Positions 58,364-64,000 of a DNA stretch of 64,000 bases are shown piece after piece. The DNA is from Pyropia haitanensis (lineage: Eukaryota > Rhodophyta > Bangiophyceae > Bangiales > Bangiaceae), in assembly GCA_008729055.1 (NCBI GenBank), contig SDUX01000008.1, positions 5,295,756 through 5,359,755 on the forward strand, in the 5' to 3' direction. Each line of letters starts with the position of its first letter. Within the stretch, counting starts at the first letter, position 1. The translations under genes were made by a program, and so were the position numbers. The notes below the pieces were generated by a model. That model was not told the DNA's origin and did not search any database. It saw nothing but the letters and a program-made list of their open reading frames with translations.

Positions 58364-59832
58364 CCGCCGCCGACGCGCGCCGCCACGGCCCACGCGGCCG
58401 ACGAATCGGCCGCCGGCCGGGCGCGGCGGCCGCGGCGCCGTCGGCGGGCGCGGGCGGGCCAATCTCCCCGCACCGTCGACGTGACGCGAAGTGCCTCGCT
58501 CATAAAGCTCACATAGTCGACGAGCCACTCGTCGGGCGAGGCCCCCGCGGGGGGGATCCCCACCGCGGGCGCCGCCACCGCCCGCGCCTCCCGCGCGACG
58601 GTTGAGATCGGCGGGGGCGGGGGGGGGGGGCGCCCGTCGTCGGTGGGCAGGCTCACCCCGCGCCGCGCCATCGCGTGCCGCAGCCGGCCGCCGGCAGACG
58701 CCGGCGGCGGCGGCTGCGGCAGTGCGGCCGCCGCCGCCGCCGCCGCCGAGAAGGACTTGACGTGCGGCAGCGGCGGCGGCAGCACCGCCGCCGCCGCCGC
58801 CGCCGCAGTCGCGACACGGCGGGCGACCCCCAAGACCGGTCCCGGCGATGATGGCACCGACGCGCCCGCCGAGGCCATCACCGACGACGAGCCATACGAC
58901 GCGGTCGGCGACGCGTCTGGGGGAGTCGTCGCCGGCGGCGGCGCGGGCGCCGCCGCCCACGCCTCTGCCGGCGCCCACGGCGTCAGCGACGACGGGGACG
59001 CCTCGAGGCCACCGCCGCCGCCACCGCCAGCCACCCCAGTGCTGGCTGCCACCGCCGGTGGCGACGCGTCCCCCGCCGCCCGCGACGCGTCGGCGCGGCA
59101 CCGCCGGAGGCGGGCGGCGGCGCCATCCACGGTGGCGGAACAGCCCTCGGCGCGGCGGCCAACGACGGTGACGCGGCGGCCAAACGCGGCTGGCGCGAGC
59201 AGCCCGTCGTAATCCGACGGCGTCCGCAGCGTACTCGACCGCCGCCGCGCATCGGCCGACGGCGCCGCCGCCGCGGCGGCCGGCGGCGTCGCGGGGGGGG
59301 AGCCCGCCGCCGGCGGGCCGGCCACCGCGCGGGGCGTGGCCGCGGCGGAGGCCGCGGCAGACGGCGTCGCCGGCGCAGACCGCCGCCGCGGCCGGCCGGC
59401 GGTGCCGCCGTCGGCGTCGACGGCGGCGGCTGGCGGCGGATGCGCGCGGGTAGGGGGCAAAGGTAGTCGTCGAGGAGGGCGAGAGGGGGGGAGCGGGGGG
59501 GAGGCCGATGGTATTCGGGACGGCCGGGGGGTTTGCTGCTGGCGCCGACGGTGGGAGGGGTGCGGGGCAAGAGGGGGGGTGGGGGGGGGGGGGGGACCCG
59601 CCGGCCAGCGCTGTTGGCGACGCGTGTGGGGAGGCCGCGACCGGAATTGGCCGGCGATGCCCACCAATTCGCGCGCGGCGCGGTCGTGTGCCGCGCCGGC
59701 CACGCCGCGACGCGACGGGAGCGGCGGCGTCGGCGGGTACCGCTTTGCCTCCCGCCCACCGCCCAGCCGTGCGGTTGCCGACCCACCGCCGCGGACACAC
59801 GCGGCGGCCACGCTGGGCGCGGCGGGTACCAC
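58364..59832 (-). CDS. Hypothetical protein, ends uncertain
   Basis: A minus-strand frame whose central part looks truly coding: [20 protein letters not shown], then [20 protein letters not shown], and later [20 protein letters not shown]. Ala, Gly and Pro tracts lie between. The frame has no ATG at its 5' end (first in-frame ATGs are internal: [16 protein letters not shown]), so an upstream exon or frame is missing. The 3' end is obscured by a C/G-run block at 58315-58358 just before the aspartokinase gene. The upstream side runs towards the rDNA junction at 60048. No family was recognised. Confidence 0.35.
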
Positions 59833-60048
59833 CGCCCACGCCGCGTCCGCCTCGTCCCCGTGCGTCTGGTCCCCCGGAAGGCGCCCGCGGGAGGTGTGGC
59901 CGCCGCGGCGGACCGGCCGGTTTGAGCTGGCGAGGAGGGGGGGGGGGGGGGGGGGGGTCCCGCGTTTGGACCGGCGCTGCGCCTCGCCGGCGTTGCTGCG
60001 CCCGTGACGGTCGCGGTGGGGAAACGGGGGGGGCGTTGGTGGTGGCGG
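59833..60048. other. GC-rich DNA abutting the 18S truncation
   Basis: A G/C-rich stretch with a 17-G-rich run at 59938-59957. No gene is supported. It abuts rDNA at 60048/60049 with no repeat or target duplication visible. Confidence 0.4.
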
Positions 60049-60495
60049 CTTCGATCCCCTAACTTTCGTTCTTGATCAATGAAAACATGCATGGCAGATG
60101 CTTTCGCAGTTGTACGTCTTCCATCAATCCAAGAATTTCACCTCTGACAATGAAATACGAATGCCCCCAACCATCCCTATTAATCATTACTTGGTCACTG
60201 GAAACCAACAAAATAGAGCCCAAGTCCTATTCTATTATTCCATGCTCACATATTCAAGGCATTGGCCTGCTTTGAACACTTTACTTTCTTCACAGTAAAC
60301 GGTCGGCCCGCAGGTATGAACGCGCGGAACCAGTCAAGGCCCCACACACCGCGTCCCGACAAAAGGAGACAAACTCCCACTGGCACAAGGGCAGAAGCCC
60401 GGCCCGTGAGGGCGCTCCGAGGTCCGACTACGAGCGTTTTAACTGCAACAACTTTAATATACGCTATTGGAGCTGGAATTACCGCGGCTGCTGGC
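60049..60495 (-). rRNA. 18S rRNA, second exon, truncated
   Basis: Begins GCCAGCAGCCGCGGTAATTC directly after the group I intron. It includes the conserved TATATTAAAGTTG, GGTGAAATTCTTGGATT and GAACGAAAGTTAGGGGATCG stretches and stops matching 18S after GGATCGAAG at 60049. The expected ACGATCAGATACC is replaced by GC-rich unrelated DNA. About the last 40-45% of an 18S gene is absent, together with ITS, 5.8S and 28S. Confidence 0.95.
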
Positions 60496-61121
60496 CATTC
60501 ATACCCGACAACGCTGCGCCCCATAAGACGCTTTGTCGCCTTCCACAGTCCTCCGGGGCGAGCAAAACCCCGTTACTCCTGTGGACCTGGTTTTTTCCCA
60601 GTGGATTGGACTCTCCCTTAAGCTTGCGCCCACTCCATTAGAGTCTCTGAAGGTTCGCCTTTGCATCTCGCCACGCGGCCACCAAAAGGAGGCCGCATGG
60701 AAAAAGCACTCGCGCTTCCCTGCGGATCAACCCTACCCTTGACGTTTTTACCATCCATGTACCACTACGTACACTGCTGCGTCCTGAACGATTGCTCGCT
60801 CTCACCTCTCGGCGGACCGCGGTAGTCAAAGGCCTGGCGGGCACTCCCCGACAATTTAGAAGTGTATGATGGGGGCTCATTGATTCTCCCAAAAGAAAAT
60901 AGGTTCCCATCTTTTGCCTGCTTCCACAAGTCAAACAGAATAGCACGGCGGGAAACGACAAGATCCTCCCAGAGTATGCTGGTCGCTCTCGTTGTGTGCC
61001 GGACCTGCTTCCGGAAAGAGACATCTGGCGCTGTTTTATTTTAACGAGGGCTTGACGCTTCACGCGGTGCGCCTGTGCATGCGATGAGAGCACGAGGCGA
61101 GCAACGAGTGGAACTAGGTTC
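60496..61121 (-). other. Group I intron in 18S at the E. coli-516 position
   Basis: 626 nt inserted after GGGCAAGTCTGGT and before GCCAGCAGCC. The last intron base is G, as expected for group I. Core segments are visible near the 3' end: an R-like TTCAGAGACTCTA and an S-like AAGGGAGAGTCC, which pair through GACTC/GAGTC to give P7, and a Q/P-like TGATCCGCAGGGAAG upstream. Bangiophyte red algae are known to carry group IC1 introns at this site, some with remnants of a His-Cys homing endonuclease gene on the opposite strand. A 60-codon open frame on the + strand (60862-61044) has no convincing His-Cys box, so no endonuclease is called. Confidence 0.9.
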
Positions 61122-61687
61122 ACCAGACTTGCCCTCCAATGGATCCTCGATAAGGGATTTAAATTGTTCTCATTCCAATTAGAAGGCCCAAAGGGCCCCC
61201 TATTGTTATTTTTTGTCACTACCTCCCCGAGTCGGGATTGGGTAATTTGCGCGCCTGCTGCCTTCCTTGGATGTGGTAGCCGTTTCTCAGGCTCCCTCTC
61301 CGGAATCGAACCCTAATTCCCCGTTACCCGTCGACACCATGGTAGACCAATACTCTACCATCGAAAGTCGATAGGGCAGAAATTTGAATGAGCAGTCGCC
61401 GGCACAAGGCCATGCGATCCGACAAGTTATTGTGAATCATCTCAAAGCGCTCTGGAAGGAGCACGATGGTTTTTTATCCAAAAAATACCACCCTTCATGA
61501 GTCGGGCGTTGCGGCATGTATTAGCTCTAGAATTACTACGGTTATCCAAGTAGTGTGGTTCTCAAAGGAACTATAACTGTTTTAATGAGCCATTCGCAGT
61601 TTCACGTGTATAAAAGTGTTTATACTTAGACATGCATGGCTTAATCTTTGAGACAAGCATATGACTACTGGCAGGATCAACCAGGTA
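61122..61687 (-). rRNA. 18S rRNA, first exon
   Basis: Starts TACCTGGTTGATCCTGCCAG at 61687 and runs through AATTAGGGTTCGATTCCGGA and GGGCAAGTCTGGT without visible breaks, 566 nt, the normal length for this part of a eukaryotic 18S. Confidence 0.97.
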
Positions 61688-64000
61688 AATAGGTACATGT
61701 ACTTTGAGGAAAAAAAAAAAAAGGGCGGGAGAGCCAGCCACGCGATGGGCGGAAAATGTCAAAAGGGCAATGCATCTCCCATCGCAGGCGGGGCGGCACT
61801 TCCTTTTTTTTTTTTTTTCTCTTGTACCAAGTCGCTGGCAAACGGCAGGGATGTGCCTATATTGCAAGGCAATCCACGTGCGCCGTCGCCCGCGGCACAT
61901 CTGCTCAAGCATTTTCTCCTTGTTGCAGGTGCGTCTTTTTTTTTCCGTACAAAAATGATGGATCGTGGGGTGGGCCAGCAGAGGCCGTTGTCTTGGAAAA
62001 TCCGCGCGTGACCCCACGACGGTTTCGTAACGGCGCACCTTTGCTCTCTGCTGGGTTTTTCTTGGCGGTTTTTTTGTTCTTCCCGCGCTTTTTTGCCCCT
62101 TTTTCCCCCCCCGCGCCATCCCAGCATAGTAATGCCAACCGACGAGCGGTCGACAGGTCACTTGTGTGAGGAATCTTCACACTTGTTCGTTATTTTCCTT
62201 CCTCTCCAGTCGAACCGGATGGTACTGCGCAGTCCCCCCAAGTACGAGAGACTGTGCCGACTACTTTGTGAGGACCCCCCCCCTGTACCCCCACCGCCCG
62301 TTCCCGCCACCAAAAAAAAGGTAACGGTCGGGTGTGTGTGTGGGGATGGCGGGAGACAAGCCACTCACTCAGAGACGTTTCTTGAGGAGGCCGCCCTTTT
62401 TTTCTTATAAAAAAAAAAGGGCACTTTCCCAAGGTATGTATGCGAGGTAAAGGCGCGCGAAGTGAGCGCCTAAACCTCTTCCATTGTTTTGTCATCAACT
62501 GGAAGGTGTACCCCCATGGCAAAACGTTTTTCCCCAAACAAGGTCGTAGCATGGATAGAGGAGCAAGCAAGGACTTTTTGTCCCCCCCTTGTCCTGTACC
62601 TACTCATGCACTCCGCGTATATATGTGCACCTCATATATACTCTTAGAGCCTCAGGCTGTTTTTTTTGAATCAAAAAAAACACGCCAGGCTTGATACCGT
62701 CGAAAAAAAAAAAGAGGCCGCGCGAGTCTCAGACAGATGATCTTCTCAAGCGTTATCGGCCAGAGCCCAAGCCTGGAAACACTAAATAAGAACAGACAGG
62801 AAAAAAAAGGCCCCAGCCGGCGTTCCTCCCAAGAGTGCAACGTACACAATACATCATGCGGCTTTCAGGCGAACACCCATGCGAGTGGCGAAGCTCACAC
62901 TCTGCATTCTTACGCAAGGGCCCCGCCTCAAGAAATCATACGCTCTAGCTAGGAACTTTTGTCCCTGCCTGCCTTCCTTATGCCAGACCCAGCTCTGGTC
63001 TTTTGCTTGGGAAAAAAGGGACTTCCCTCCCTGCTCCCTCTTTCGACATGGAGAAAAACTCCCGTTCGGTGCCCTGGGCTAAGGAGCACCTTGAACCAGG
63101 CCGTCCACCCGGGAAAAGAGATGGACGGCGCCTCAGAAACAAAAAAGAATGGACCCCTTTGCGCTACACGGAGATATGTCCATAGACGGGGCTGCGACGA
63201 TACGACGCCCTCCAAGGGAAACGTTAACGCTTCAATATGCGGATTGATACCACAGCCAAGGACTGTGATAGCGCGCCCGCTACAACAAATGATACCACGC
63301 CCCGGTAGGGGGTCGAGCAGAGCTCCAGAATATTCCCATAGACCGTCACGGGTAAAGATGCCGTCCACCACAGGAACGCACAACTTAAGGATTTCGGCAT
63401 GGCTAAGCAGCCTCCTCAGAGCGGCACTTGGGGAGGGGACGCCACCCATCAACCCGCCAGCTTCCCCGTTACAAAAAACGGCACAACGGTGGCACTCCTG
63501 TCCGCCGTATAACAATACCCCGGTTCCAATGGAAATGACCCCCTTTCTCATAACGGATAGGCTTATGGCGAATCTCCGCGTTACTAGTATACAGCCTTAG
63601 TATACGTTCAGGGGGCAAGCGCTTTTTTCGCAAACCATCAAGACCGGTTTGTGATATCATAAGGAGACCCGGTTTCCCCAATTCTTTCGTATCGTCCCAA
63701 CGGACCACCGTCAATGAGGCGAGAAAGGCAGACGGGTAACCAAACCCTTCCCCCGTTTCTCATTCACGACGGGTGCCCTACCACAGCTTGGGGCATTTCT
63801 ACAAGAGCCCCCTTTTTTTTTGCCCAACGGACCCTTCCCAAGCGCAAAAAAAGGGGGCGCACACGTGCAGTGGTCTGGTACCAGCGTTGCACTCGTATAG
63901 GAAGTCAATACGGAACGATATGGACGGGTCCACAAGGTCATGACGACGGCCTGCGGTATTTTTTTTTTTTCCCACAGCGCCTGGTGGGGAGGTGAGCGGA
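61688..64000 (-). other. External transcribed/intergenic spacer of the rDNA
   Basis: Sequence upstream of the 18S 5' end on its coding strand. It has many T and A runs (for example 61803-61817, 62396-62419, 63961-63970) and balanced composition unlike the rest of the window. No tandem repeats of the usual spacer type and no gene were recognised. The Pol I promoter could not be located. Confidence 0.6.

Noticed and set aside
60862..61044. 60-codon + frame inside the group I intron as a homing endonuclease remnant.
   Set aside because: It lacks the His and Cys spacing of His-Cys box enzymes; the idea remains possible but unsupported.
60638..61219. 193-codon minus frame spanning the group I intron and 18S exon.
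   Set aside because: It overlaps rRNA and intron sequence and has no protein similarity.
1..64000. CRISPR arrays, bacterial operons, ribosome binding sites, riboswitches.
   Set aside because: No regularly spaced direct repeats with unique spacers and no bacterial gene organisation; the window is eukaryotic nuclear DNA.

Overview
The window looks like nuclear DNA of a bangiophyte red alga (Porphyra/Pyropia type). It is extremely GC-rich, with long G/C homopolymers and (GGC)n/(GCC)n coding repeats. Proteins carry very long Gly, Ala and Pro tracts, introns are few and small, and a nuclear 18S rRNA gene has a group I intron at the E. coli-516 position, a site known to be occupied in Bangiophyceae. 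The host assignment is inference from these features, not from a database match. Because GC-rich DNA has few stop codons, most long open frames are meaningless. Genes were called only where a conserved domain, membrane topology, splice junction or clearly non-repetitive protein sequence supports them.

Layout. 1-13 kb: a CCT-domain regulator (+), a seven-segment TMEM198/DUF4203-like membrane protein (+) and a SNF2 ATPase (-). 13.5-15.7 kb: a Pro/Gly-rich membrane protein (-). 15.7-23.7 kb: mostly GC-rich low-complexity and repeated DNA, with one weak gene candidate. 23.7-31.7 kb: a plastid-type membrane protein (-), a CPA1 Na+/H+ exchanger in two exons (-) and a BAR-like protein with an RS/RG tail (+). 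34.4-36.2 kb: a sirtuin (-). 36.5-38.4 kb: two tRNA-Ser(CGA) genes, each with a 12-nt insertion in the T-loop, and between them a small element with terminal inverted repeats. 38.4-47.9 kb: low-complexity DNA, a decayed nuclease-like gene, a 634-bp foldback element and a G-rich minisatellite. 47.9-59.8 kb: two single-pass surface-type proteins, an aspartokinase of the bifunctional AK-HSDH type that stops after its kinase domain, and a hypothetical protein. 60.0-64.0 kb: the 5' half of an 18S rRNA gene (-) with its group I intron, followed by external spacer.

The genes do not form an operon or one pathway. They are ordinary dispersed eukaryotic genes for regulation (CCT, SNF2, sirtuin), ion and membrane homeostasis (NHE, TMEM198-like, plastid membrane protein, BAR), cell surface (three single-pass proteins) and amino-acid synthesis (aspartokinase). 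The most unusual biology is in the RNA genes: split T-loops in two tRNA-Ser genes and an intron-bearing 18S gene cut off at a sharp junction. Several protein genes lose frame exactly at G or C homopolymers, so many apparent breaks may be sequence-length errors.
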